Positions 7,660 through 16,111 are shown, counted from the stretch's first letter. The stretch: DNA of 23,436 nucleotides from CAG-791 sp002449595 (GCA_946539855.1 CAMNHV010000027.1:1-23436), one strand, 5' to 3'. Translations and numbers: made by a program. The notes: a model not told the origin generated them from the letters alone.

Positions 7660-7794
7660 TGAGCCATGCTGACAGGTCCGCGTCCTGTGGACGCGGACTG
7701 TCACGGCATTCGCCGTATGCTCACAGTCTGCCAAACGGCCATTCAGGAGCGAGCTCCCGAATGGCCGTTCGTCATTCTGCTCACGCATGGCTCA
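7660..7794. repeat. 135-bp structured element: three hairpins closed by a 10-bp terminal inverted repeat
   Basis: Perfect ends TGAGCCATGC (7660-7669) and GCATGGCTCA (7785-7794) enclose three hairpins. The first is 7670-7703 (TGACA plus GTCCGCGTCC pairing with GGACGCGGAC plus TGTCA, one bulge). The second is 7704-7715 (CGGC-ATTC-GCCG). The third is 7734-7769 (AACGGCCATTC pairing with GAATGGCCGTT around GGAG/CTCC). It starts 5 nt after a plus-strand gene and lies beyond the terminator of the convergent minus-strand operon. It contains no supported ORF. It could be a MITE/REP-like element or a 3'-UTR-derived RNA. Confidence 0.7.
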
Positions 7795-7805
7795 TTACTG
7801 CGCGC

Positions 7806-7843
7806 AAAAAGACCCCGCGGGACCGGAAGCCCGCGGGGTCTTT
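7806..7843. terminator. Bidirectional-type terminator, mainly for the ABC transporter operon
   Basis: Arms AAAGACCCCGCGGG (7808-7821) and CCCGCGGGGTCTTT (7830-7843) around an 8-nt loop. In the minus direction the stem is followed by a TTTTT run, ending the transporter operon about 80 nt past its last stop codon. In the plus direction it would also catch read-through from the putative glycosidase gene. Confidence 0.85.
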
Positions 7844-7866
7844 CATCAATTGTGATGCATCACTCG

Positions 7867-7883
7867 TCAGATGGCCCATCTGA
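7867..7883. repeat. Short palindrome TCAGATGG-C-CCATCTGA
   Basis: Two 8-bp arms around one central base, in the 3' region between convergent genes. The GATGG/CCATC arms recall the palindromes upstream of ansA (1531-1599), which may point to a dispersed repeat family, but the similarity is short. Confidence 0.5.
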
Positions 7884-7922
7884 GCGGCTCATGTGAGAGC
7901 CTGTAAAGTGACCGGCAGGAGA

Positions 7923-9548
7923 TTATCTCGAAGCCTTCCACTCTTCGTACTGAGCCTGAGCTGCTGCCAGGACATCCTGATAGCCAGCTGCATCCAGAGC
8001 TGCCTGGTAGTCAGCGATCGCCTGATCAACTTCTTCAGGAGCATATCCGCCGACCTCAAGTGTACGGCCGTACTCTTCAAGCAGATTCGTGCAGGCATTG
8101 TAAGCGCCTTCGACTTCGTCGTGGTTGAAACGGAAGCCGTTGGAGACAGTGCCGGTCGCGCTGTTGTTGAAGGTGTCATACATCTCGATCTTGTCATCGG
8201 GCTCGTCGCTCAGCAGAGTGACTGCGGAGACGGAAGTGGACTCCCAAGGGCTGTGGTTGTACTTCGCGCCCATGCCTTCGCCGGTCCTGTCGACCTTACC
8301 GTTCTCGTCGATGACATAATCAGTGCCTTCGATACCATAGGTGTAAAGGTTAGCGATCTGGTTGTCGGTGAACAGATAGCCGAGGAACTCGACAGCTGCC
8401 TTAGCCTTCTCTTCGCCGGAAGCCTTGTTGACTGCGAAGCAGGAACCAAGCGTCGTGTGAGAAGAGCCCCAGTTCTTGGTCAGCTTGATGAAGTCTTCAG
8501 CCTGGTTGCCGTCACGGCCTTCGGATTCCTTGTCGTTCGGGATGGATGTCCACCAGTTGAACAGCCAGTCCTGCGTCTGGGTCACAGTTGCGGGAATAGT
8601 CTTGCCGACTTCTTCTTCGACGTTGAGGTAGCCCTTCTGGCCCCACTCACCCATCAGCTTGCAGTACTCAGCATATTCAGGAGTCTGGATCGGGTTCACG
8701 ACCTCATCCTTTTCAAGGTCAACAGCGAGCTGAGACTGAAGGGTCTGGTCGATGAAATCGTAGCTGTCAAGGAAGTAGCGATAGAACATTGCAGTGGACG
8801 CGCTCTCATAAGGATACTTGATGCCAGCGTCAACAGCTGCCTGGAGATAAGGCTCCAGAGCGCGCAGCTTGGAGAGGATGTCGGGCTGGGACTCAACGGC
8901 CGCGATGTCGATGCCGCCGATCTTGTCAGCGTTGGACTGCAGGAACTTCATGCTGTAGCCTTCTGCGCCCTCTTTGTAGATCGGGACGAACAGATCCTTG
9001 CCGTCATAACGAGCTGCTTCCCAATACCACTCAGGCATGGAATTCCACAGCGTCGTGCCGGGAAGGAGATCGGTCAGATCATAAGCCGCATTGTTCTTGT
9101 ACAGATCGTTCGTGCCGATGGTTCCCCACCAGTTCGCGGTCCAGAGAAGGTCGACCTCGCCGGAAGCCAGCGCCAGGTTCGCCTTGTCACCGTACTCAGC
9201 GTTCGGAAGATCGGTGATGCTGACCTTGACGCTGGAGCCGAGCTCTGCCAGACGGGCGTTGATCGCTTCTGTAACAGCAGCGAGCTCTGCCTGGTCAGTG
9301 GACTGAACGTTGTAGGTCGCTCTGTAGATGTTCAGAGTGTCGCCGGAAGCTGCAGGAGCAGCAGCCGTCTCTTCAGCGGGAGCTTCAGCTTCTTCTGCAG
9401 GAGCTTCAGCGGCTTCTTCCGTCTTCTCTTCAGCAGCGGGCTGTGCAGCCGGAGCGGCAGAACCGCCGCCGCAGCCTGCGAGGACGCCCATAGCAAGTGC
9501 GGTCGAGAGACCAACAGCGAGGAGTTTCTTGGTAAGATTGTTCTTCAT
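7923..9548 (-). CDS. ABC transporter sugar-binding lipoprotein (CUT1, DUF3502-type)
   Basis: Extracellular solute-binding lipoprotein that delivers a sugar to the two permeases encoded just upstream. The 541-residue precursor has a lipoprotein signal peptide ending in the lipobox LAGC (lipidated Cys26), then an Ala/Pro/Glu-rich linker of about 40 residues (28-68) that would space the domain from the membrane. The binding domain begins at about DTLNIYRATYNVQ. The C-terminal part (GFRFNHDEVEGAYNACTNLLEEYGRTLEVGG ... AAAQAQYEEWKASR) has the look of the DUF3502 region found in LplA/LipO-like proteins. AGGGAGG lies 7 nt before the ATG. It is last in the operon, after a hairpin-containing gap of 116 nt and before a strong terminator. 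The substrate is unproven; the neighbouring phosphorylase suggests a beta-glucoside oligosaccharide. Confidence 0.92.
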   Translation of the reverse strand: MKNNLTKKLLAVGLSTALAMGVLAGCGGGSAAPAAQPAAEEKTEEAAEAPAEEAEAPAEETAAAPAASGDTLNIYRATYNVQSTDQAELAAVTEAINARLAELGSSVKVSITDLPNAEYGDKANLALASGEVDLLWTANWWGTIGTNDLYKNNAAYDLTDLLPGTTLWNSMPEWYWEAARYDGKDLFVPIYKEGAEGYSMKFLQSNADKIGGIDIAAVESQPDILSKLRALEPYLQAAVDAGIKYPYESASTAMFYRYFLDSYDFIDQTLQSQLAVDLEKDEVVNPIQTPEYAEYCKLMGEWGQKGYLNVEEEVGKTIPATVTQTQDWLFNWWTSIPNDKESEGRDGNQAEDFIKLTKNWGSSHTTLGSCFAVNKASGEEKAKAAVEFLGYLFTDNQIANLYTYGIEGTDYVIDENGKVDRTGEGMGAKYNHSPWESTSVSAVTLLSDEPDDKIEMYDTFNNSATGTVSNGFRFNHDEVEGAYNACTNLLEEYGRTLEVGGYAPEEVDQAIADYQAALDAAGYQDVLAAAQAQYEEWKASR

Positions 9549-9594
9549 GTTTTTCCTCCCTTAAGATTTTTGTTGCGTTTCTTTTTTATATTCA

Positions 9595-9619
9595 GGCCGC
9601 ACGTCCGGTACATGCGGCC
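9595..9619 (-). terminator. Intercistronic hairpin between permease and binding-protein genes
   Basis: GGCCGCA (9595-9601) pairs with TGCGGCC (9613-9619) around an 11-nt loop, within the 116-nt gap. On the minus strand it is followed by TGAATATAAAAAAG rather than a T run, so it is more likely an mRNA-processing or stability hairpin favouring the binding-protein message than a full terminator. Confidence 0.45.
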
Positions 9620-9664
9620 CGGATACCGTAATAGTGTAAGAGTTCCGATTCCCTGTCCGCGGGA

Positions 9665-10585
9665 TCAGCCCTTGACGGAGCCGACCGTAAGACCTTTGAC
9701 AAAGTACTTCTGGAAGAAAGGATAGATCAGGACGATCGGTCCGATAACGACCAGAACGGTTGCCATGGTTGCGGAGTACTGAGGGATGTTGCCGCCCATC
9801 GCCTGCAGGACCTGAGAAGGAATGCTCGTGTTGTTCAGCAGGTTCTCGATGGACTTCTGGATGTTGATCAGAAGCAGCTGCAGCGGCTTTTTGTTGTTGC
9901 TTGCGATGTACAGGTAAGCGTTCTGCCAGTCATTCCAGTAAGCTGTTGCCATCATGAAGCCGACAGCTGCGAGAGAGGGCTTCATCAGCGGAAGCGTGAT
10001 CTGGAAGAAGGAGCGGTACTCGCCGGCACCGTCGATCCTGGCTGCCTCCATCAGTTCCTCCGGGATACTGTTCAGGATGTATGTGCGGAGGATGATGACG
10101 TTCATCGTTGATACGCACAGCGGCAGGATCAGGAGCAGCAGGCTGTCCTTCAGGTGGTAGGTCGTCGTGAAGACCAGGTAGCTGGAAAGCATACCGCCGT
10201 TGAACAGCATCGGGATCAGCAGGTAGACCGTGAAGAATTTACGGAGTGTGAAGTCCCTTCTGCTGAGCGCGTAAGCGAACATCGACATGATCAGAAGGCC
10301 GAAGAGCGTGCCGACGACAGTGACGATGATCGTGACGCCGTAGGACTGTCCGAGCTGTTTGCCGTAGCGGAGAACCGCGTTCATGCCCTGTGCGGACCAC
10401 TTATGCGGGAAGTAGGTGAAACCGGTGGTGCTCAGTTCCTTCTCATCCACAAATGCGGAGATCACAACGAGGAGCAGCGGCAGGAAGCAGAACATCGTAT
10501 AAAGGAACAGGCAGAAGAGAAGTATATACTGTCCGAGTCCTTTCTGTTTATCGCGTTCCAGGGTTTTGTGTTTTGTCGTAGCCAT
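9665..10585 (-). CDS. Sugar ABC transporter permease, LplC/YtcP-like (CUT1)
   Basis: Second integral-membrane subunit of the importer; 306 residues, normal for the family. Hydrophobic segments appear at about 18-45, 82-106, 116-138, 148-168, 200-222 and 270-295, consistent with six helices. The cytoplasmic EAA loop that contacts the ATPase is clear (EELMEAARIDGAGEYRSFFQ, starting near 176). The C terminus (YPFFQKYFVKGLTVGSVKG) is a hallmark of this permease group. An AGGAGG-rich stretch precedes the ATG and begins right at the stop of the upstream permease gene (16-nt gap), so the two are cotranscribed. No ATPase gene is in the window; CUT1 systems often use a shared MsmK-type ATPase encoded elsewhere. 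Confidence 0.95.
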   Translation of the reverse strand: MATTKHKTLERDKQKGLGQYILLFCLFLYTMFCFLPLLLVVISAFVDEKELSTTGFTYFPHKWSAQGMNAVLRYGKQLGQSYGVTIIVTVVGTLFGLLIMSMFAYALSRRDFTLRKFFTVYLLIPMLFNGGMLSSYLVFTTTYHLKDSLLLLILPLCVSTMNVIILRTYILNSIPEELMEAARIDGAGEYRSFFQITLPLMKPSLAAVGFMMATAYWNDWQNAYLYIASNNKKPLQLLLINIQKSIENLLNNTSIPSQVLQAMGGNIPQYSATMATVLVVIGPIVLIYPFFQKYFVKGLTVGSVKG

Positions 10586-10601
10586 TTTTCTCCCCTCCTC
10601 C

Positions 10602-11504
10602 TTAGAACAGCGCGTCTTCCGGACTGATCCGTTTGACCATCCAGTTAGCGAAGAGCATCAGCAGGAGACCGACGACCGACTGGAAGAACGTTGTTGCTGC
10701 GGTGAATCCGAAGCTGGAGTTCTTGGTGATCGCGTGCAGGACGTAGGAGTCGATGACCTGTGTCGTGTTGTAAAGGATGCCGCTGTCTCTCGTGACCTGA
10801 TAGAACAGACCGGTGTCGGAGCGCATGACGGAACCGACGGAGAGAAGGAGCATGACCGTGATCATCGGCACGAGGCTCGGCAGCGTGACGTATTTGATCT
10901 GCTGCCACTTGGTCGCTCCGTCGATCTGCGCCGCTTCATACAGCGAGGTATCGATACCTGCCAGGACGGACATGTAAAGGACGGAGCCGTAACCGACGCT
11001 GTTCCACATCTTGACGATCGTCAGGATCGTCGGCCAGTACTTGGCCTGTGTGTAGAAGTTCTTGATGCCGGTCATGTTGGCAATGATGCCGGTGTTGGCG
11101 CTGATGTAGGCCATGACGATGAACTGGACCGCCGCGTAGGAGACGAAGACCGGGATGATCATGACCGTCTGGAAGACGCGGGAGGTCTTCTTGAACACGC
11201 ACTGGTCGATCGCGATCGCAAGGACGACGTTCAGAAAAGTGCCGAGTGCCGTGAACAGCACGTAGTACGCGAGCGTATTCCTTGTGATACGGATGAAATC
11301 GCGCTTGGACTGCATCAGGATCTGGAAGTTTTTGATCCCGTTGAACGGGCTCCCCCAGATACCCTTCGCGAAGTCGAACTGCTTGAACGCCAGAATAAGA
11401 CCCGCCATGGGAACATAGCTGAAGAAGAACAGCACCAGAACTGCCGGCAGTGCCAGCACGAGCAGCGGTCTGTGCTTCCAGGTGTTATGAAGAAATGTCT
11501 TCAT
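10602..11504 (-). CDS. Sugar ABC transporter permease, LplB-like (CUT1)
   Basis: First integral-membrane subunit and first gene of the transporter operon. The 300-residue form starts MKTFLHNTWKHRPLLVLALP and includes FSYVPMAGLILAFKQFD, typical of LplB/YteP-like permeases. The EAA loop is LYEAAQIDGATKWQQIKYVTLP, starting near 178. The C terminus VKRISPEDALF is also characteristic. A longer reading frame begins 50 codons upstream, but that extension is not membrane-like, runs through the promoter and operator, and lacks family similarity, so I chose the ATG at 11504. Its GGAAGGGGG site is about 12 nt upstream, rather far. The operator-like sequence at 11527-11540 lies in the leader. Confidence 0.93.
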   Translation of the reverse strand: MKTFLHNTWKHRPLLVLALPAVLVLFFFSYVPMAGLILAFKQFDFAKGIWGSPFNGIKNFQILMQSKRDFIRITRNTLAYYVLFTALGTFLNVVLAIAIDQCVFKKTSRVFQTVMIIPVFVSYAAVQFIVMAYISANTGIIANMTGIKNFYTQAKYWPTILTIVKMWNSVGYGSVLYMSVLAGIDTSLYEAAQIDGATKWQQIKYVTLPSLVPMITVMLLLSVGSVMRSDTGLFYQVTRDSGILYNTTQVIDSYVLHAITKNSSFGFTAATTFFQSVVGLLLMLFANWMVKRISPEDALF

Positions 11505-11526
11505 AGCTTGTTGAATCCCCCTTCCG

Positions 11527-11588
11527 TAATCGTTTTCGAGAAATCGTCTAAAAAAAATACCGAGTTCCCGATATCTATGTTCATTATA
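11527..11588 (-). promoter_or_regulatory. Promoter region and LacI-type operator of the transporter operon
   Basis: On the minus strand TATAAT lies at 11588-11583, giving a predicted start near 11576 and a leader of about 70 nt; no convincing -35 is seen. The leader carries CTCGAAAACGATTA (11540-11527), nearly identical to the operator-like sites before the phosphorylase gene. Its downstream position would suit a roadblock type of repression. It supports coordinated control of uptake and phosphorolysis. Confidence 0.5.
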
Positions 11589-11903
11589 CAGCATAATCCC
11601 CAAAAATCTATAACTGTGTCGTGAAATTTGTGCAGTTTTATCATTTTTGTGCAATTAGCATAAAGCAGTCACGCATACAGAACGAAAATCATCGAAAATT
11701 TGTGCGAAAGGACTACGAAAACAGAAGTAAAAAACGGATAACCGAAGATATAAGCGGTTTCCAGAGATTCGAAAATTCTATGGCAAAAGCAGAAACTGGC
11801 GAAAACACGGGATAATAATCTGAAAAATCGCAAAAAACGATTTCGAAGCGGGGGAGAAAGCGCCGCGAAACGGAGAACCCTCAGCGAAAATGCGGGCTGC
11901 CGC
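11589..11903. other. AT-rich intergenic stretch with phased CGAAA motifs
   Basis: No supported gene. CGAAA starts at 11683, 11693, 11705 and 11716 (steps of 10, 12 and 11 bp, close to one helical turn), with further copies at about 11770 and 11800. Such phased A-tracts can bend DNA. A weak hairpin (AAATCG 11825-11830 with CGATTT 11838-11843) followed on the minus strand by TTC may end the gene at 11904-12608. Confidence 0.45.
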
Positions 11904-12608
11904 TCACTCCCCGAGGAGAACTCGGCACAGGGAGCGCACATGCTCCGGCCGCGCGGACGCGGTCTTGACGCAGATGCCGGCGTCCCCGTCCAGAAACCAG
12001 GCGTTGCTGAAAAGGGCACTGTCCGGGAGATCGAGCCATTCCTCGAAAACGCCGTACTCCTTGTAGGCGTCATAGACTTCCCTGCCGCAGATGACGGCGT
12101 CGATGTCCGCGTCGGCGCTGAGCAGGATCTGGAATTTCTGCACGTCCATGGGAGAAGAGAGGCTGACGATGGACGTGTCCGTATCAATGCCGTCGTGCGC
12201 GTGCTCCGGATCCAGCGCGTCGTTCCACTGCGCGACGGCGGCATCCAGCGCCGGCTCCGCCTCTTCCGACAGAGGGTTCAGCCCGACGACGACGAGCGAG
12301 ACGTAAGGATCGTGGTGAATGCCCTGCCACACCGTGACGCCGAGATAGACCGCGAACAGGACGGCGGCGATCAGGGCGGGTACATATTTATAGTAGGCCC
12401 AGAGATAGGCGAGACGGTCCTTCCCGTGCAGCTTCTTCAGCCGCTCCCTCTGCAGGAGGCGCTTCTCCTCCTTCGTGAGGTCGGACTCGTGCTTCGCCTC
12501 GAGGCGGGAGAGAAGATCGTCGCCGGCTGCTTCCTGCGGCGCTCCGGACGGAGCTGCCTTGCCTGCGTCGACGACGGAACCGGTTTCTTTATCATAGGTA
12601 AGTTTCAT
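11904..12608 (-). CDS. Single-pass membrane protein of unknown function
   Basis: I do not recognise this 234-residue protein. Residues 1-72 are charged and probably cytoplasmic, with an acidic/basic helical stretch (LLSRLEAKHESDLTKEEKRLLQRERLKKL). One membrane segment lies at about 75-95 (YVPALIAAVLFAVYLGVTVW). The outer domain (about 97-234) alternates strand-like and acidic segments; phrases such as IDAVICGREVYDAYKEYGVFEEWLDL and the final third recall parts of periplasmic binding proteins, but this is only an impression. The ATG at 12608 is supported by GAGGTG 8 nt upstream; a 22-codon upstream extension has no such site. It is divergent from the heptad-repeat membrane protein, and both have cytoplasmic N termini with one membrane segment. 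A TATAAT on the minus strand at 12706-12701 is a likely -10. Confidence 0.7.
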   Translation of the reverse strand: MKLTYDKETGSVVDAGKAAPSGAPQEAAGDDLLSRLEAKHESDLTKEEKRLLQRERLKKLHGKDRLAYLWAYYKYVPALIAAVLFAVYLGVTVWQGIHHDPYVSLVVVGLNPLSEEAEPALDAAVAQWNDALDPEHAHDGIDTDTSIVSLSSPMDVQKFQILLSADADIDAVICGREVYDAYKEYGVFEEWLDLPDSALFSNAWFLDGDAGICVKTASARPEHVRSLCRVLLGE

Positions 12609-12940
12609 TGGGTCACACCTCGCCGGGGGCAGGATCCGGGTATGCGGACCTGCCGGATACGTCACTTTCAGCACCGCTCTTTGCGGCTGATATGCATATT
12701 ATTATAAGAAATTATGAAAGACAAAAACAGAGTCCGGCAGGATCCTGCATTCCGGCGGCCGGTTGACCGAAGTGCTCAACAAAGGAAGATGCGCCGTTGT
12801 CATGGTCTGTTCATAAATTTTTGCTAAAAAATCTAAAAAAAAGATATAGTCTACTGCACAAATTGCTGATATTATAATATTCAGGTAACACTACTTTGCG
12901 GGGTGTAACTGTAAACTTTTTTAATTTTGGGGGTATCATC
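12609..12940. other. Divergent promoter region between two membrane-protein genes
   Basis: No gene seen. It contains a minus-strand TATAAT (12706-12701), the perfect palindrome GCAGGATCCTGC (12737-12748), an A-rich tract, and a plus-strand TATAAT (12873-12878) about 68 nt before the heptad-repeat gene. No good -35 boxes were found for either direction. Confidence 0.45.
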
Positions 12941-14317
12941 ATGAGTAATGACCTTGAAACAAAAGTTGGCGAAGCAGTAGCCGCAGAAGTTACCGGAGAT
13001 GCTAAGGCTGCGGAAAAGGTGAAGGGTGAGATTTCCAAACTCGTGAAGGACGAGATCGACAAGGCCGTCAAGGCTGCGCCGGCCTCCGGTTCCGACGTCT
13101 CCAGGCAGCTGGAGGACATCAGCAGCTCTCTGAAGAGCGTTGCTGAAGCCGAGCAGAAGAAGTCTTTCAATTCCAGAATTTCCGCGATCGGAAGTATTGC
13201 ACTGCTGCTGGTCTTTATCATCCTGTTTGCAGTACTGACTCCGAACGTCCTGAGCCTTCTCAGAAACCTCAACAGCACGATGTCGAATGTCGGAACGGTC
13301 ATCGATGGCGTGAACGGCCTTGTCGCAGATGTTGACGGCACGGTCCGCGATCTCAACGGTGTCGTGACGAACGTCGGCGATCAGGTCGACGGCGCATTCA
13401 CGGAAGTGAACGGCGTCATCAGCTCTGTCAGCGGCGAAGTGGACACACTCCTCGGCTCGGTTGATACTTCTGTGAAGGATGTTCTCGGCTCGGTTGTCAC
13501 AACTGTGGACGGCCTGCAGGCGACCGTGGACAGCATCGGCACGAATGCCAATGATGCGATCGCGGGCGTCAACCAGATGGTAGAGGACAACACGAAGGCG
13601 ATCAACAGTACGATCGATCAGGTTGCGGGCTTCGATTATGACGCCATCAACGAGACGATCGCGCAGGTCCAGGGTGTTGTGAACCAGGTGAGCGGACTGA
13701 TCGACGAGGTCAACACTACCGTTCAGACAGCGAATAGCACGGTCGGCGATGTTGACAAGCTGATCGTAGACAATACTCCGGTGATCAACTCCACCGTGAA
13801 GCAGGTCTCTGAATTCGACTATGATTCGATCAACAAGTCGATCCAGCAGATCGAGGAGATCTCCAAGCAGCTCAGCGAGACCATCGAGCAGGTCAACGGC
13901 ACCGTCGGCGAAGTGAACGGCACCATCAATGCCGCGAACGGCGTCATCGAGACTGTTGACTCCACCATCCAGAACGTCGATTCGACCGTCTCCGATGTGA
14001 ACGAAGCGATCGTCGGCACGACGGATACCGTGAACGACACGGTGAAGGTGGTCGGTGAGATCGACATTGCGGGTCTGAACGACTCCATCGCGAAGCTGCA
14101 GGCAATCGCCGATGATATGACCGGCGTCGCCTCCGGGATCAACTCCACGGTCTCCAGCCTTGACAGAACCGTGAAGAAGACTTCGACTTCAGTGGATGAG
14201 ACACTGAAAGCAGCGAGCGAGATCGACTACAGCGCTCTGAACGAAGCCATCCAGGCTCTTCAGAAGTCTGCGGAAGAACTTGCAGCAAACGCAGCAACTG
14301 CATTCTCCGGAAACTGA
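12941..14317 (+). CDS. Membrane-anchored heptad-repeat (coiled-coil) protein of unknown function
   Basis: Not recognised as a named family. The 458 residues divide into a charged cytoplasmic part (1-78, with several VK.E-type helices), one membrane segment (about 81-100, IGSIALLLVFIILFAVL), and a ~355-residue outer region built of seven-residue units of the form V-[ND]-[GS]-T-[VI]-x-x (for example VNGTVGE VNGTINA), expected to form a long coiled-coil rod. Four node motifs break the heptads: FDYDAIN (231), FDYDSIN (292), IDIAGLN (374) and IDYSALN (428). Their spacings of 61, 82 and 54 are all 5 modulo 7. No enzymatic motif, LPXTG or second membrane segment is visible. The ATG was chosen because GGGGG precedes it by 7 nt. 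It resembles DUF948-like or methyl-accepting-type rods only in general character. It ends with a strong terminator. Confidence 0.85.
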   Translation: MSNDLETKVGEAVAAEVTGDAKAAEKVKGEISKLVKDEIDKAVKAAPASGSDVSRQLEDISSSLKSVAEAEQKKSFNSRISAIGSIALLLVFIILFAVLTPNVLSLLRNLNSTMSNVGTVIDGVNGLVADVDGTVRDLNGVVTNVGDQVDGAFTEVNGVISSVSGEVDTLLGSVDTSVKDVLGSVVTTVDGLQATVDSIGTNANDAIAGVNQMVEDNTKAINSTIDQVAGFDYDAINETIAQVQGVVNQVSGLIDEVNTTVQTANSTVGDVDKLIVDNTPVINSTVKQVSEFDYDSINKSIQQIEEISKQLSETIEQVNGTVGEVNGTINAANGVIETVDSTIQNVDSTVSDVNEAIVGTTDTVNDTVKVVGEIDIAGLNDSIAKLQAIADDMTGVASGINSTVSSLDRTVKKTSTSVDETLKAASEIDYSALNEAIQALQKSAEELAANAATAFSGN

Positions 14318-14385
14318 GAATCAGTCAAAACACCGGTCCGGCGGTCAATCCGGAACCCAATTTGAAAAAGTCAATTTAGTCAGCA

Positions 14386-14416
14386 AAAACCGCCAGGCGT
14401 AAAGCCTGGCGGTTTT
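14386..14416. terminator. Bidirectional rho-independent terminator between convergent genes
   Basis: Arms AAAACCGCCAGGC (14386-14398) and GCCTGGCGGTTTT (14404-14416) around a GTAAA loop. The A and T runs at the stem ends let it work in both directions, for the heptad-repeat gene (plus) and the HicB-like gene (minus). Confidence 0.92.
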
Positions 14417-14429
14417 GTGCTTCATCTAT

Positions 14430-14708
14430 TTATTCGTCAAACCCGTCTGTCAATCGCACGATCACTCCGATCTCGCGCACGACGTCGCCCTCCTGCAGGA
14501 TGAGGTCGCCGGGGTCGGACACTTCCGGCAGATCGCCGTCAAACTCGGTCAGTTCCACGCGGAGGCGCTCGCGCGCGGCTTCCGTGCACTCGCGGATCGC
14601 GAGGTCAAGCGTGTCGCCCTCTCCGCCGCAGCCGGCGAGGTCGGGAAACTCCCCCTTCCAGGTGCCGTTCTCCTGTTTGTGAAATACCGCAGGGTAAGCA
14701 AAATGCAT
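14430..14708 (-). CDS. HicB-like antitoxin-fold protein, no HicA partner
   Basis: The 92-residue protein has the N-terminal HicB fold: YPAVFHKQENGTWKGEFPDLAGCGGEGDTLDLAIRECTEAARERL (about 5-49), matching the type II toxin-antitoxin HicB-like pattern (beta strands around 'FPDLxGCxxxGDT' and an amphipathic helix). The remaining 40 residues are acidic and show no clear ribbon-helix-helix or Cro-type DNA-binding domain. AAGGAG lies 7 nt before the ATG. No HicA-like reading frame (about 60-80 residues with the conserved HxH/G-H signature) is found on either side: downstream is a terminator and upstream a terminator-like hairpin and the CoA-transferase gene. It is therefore an orphan; such solitary HicB-like proteins are common and may not act as antitoxins. 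Confidence 0.8.
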   Translation of the reverse strand: MHFAYPAVFHKQENGTWKGEFPDLAGCGGEGDTLDLAIRECTEAARERLRVELTEFDGDLPEVSDPGDLILQEGDVVREIGVIVRLTDGFDE

Positions 14709-14742
14709 TTTGAAACTCCTTTCTGTACTGCCTTGTTGGAAA

Positions 14743-14760
14743 CCGCGCCGCCCGGCGCGG
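14743..14760 (-). terminator. GC-rich terminator-like hairpin after the CoA-transferase gene
   Basis: CCGCGCC (14743-14749) pairs with GGCGCGG (14754-14760) around a 4-nt loop. On the minus strand it is followed by TTTCC. It lies 20 nt after the CoA-transferase stop codon and before the HicB-like gene. The short T run makes it a modest terminator. Confidence 0.6.
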
Positions 14761-14779
14761 ATCTTTATGCCATTAATTC

Positions 14780-16111
<1,332 letters not shown>

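Noticed and set aside
5751..7667. 638-codon minus-strand frame opposite the putative glycosidase gene
   Set aside because: The plus strand has the SD, promoter and coherent domain features; the minus frame is Arg/Ala/Leu-rich with no motif.
7659..7896. Two small plus-strand frames across the 135-bp element
   Set aside because: No ribosome binding site; the sequence is explained by hairpin arms and a terminator.
7893..9725. 610-codon plus-strand frame opposite the binding-protein gene
   Set aside because: The minus strand encodes a lipoprotein with a clear lipobox and family C terminus; the plus frame runs through the intercistronic gap and into the permease gene.
11505..11654. 50-codon N-terminal extension of the LplB-like permease
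   Set aside because: It covers the -10 box and operator-like site and does not resemble permease N termini.
12737..12748. GCAGGATCCTGC palindrome as an operator
   Set aside because: A perfect 12-bp palindrome but single, with no second copy in the window and no clear position relative to a -35/-10 pair.
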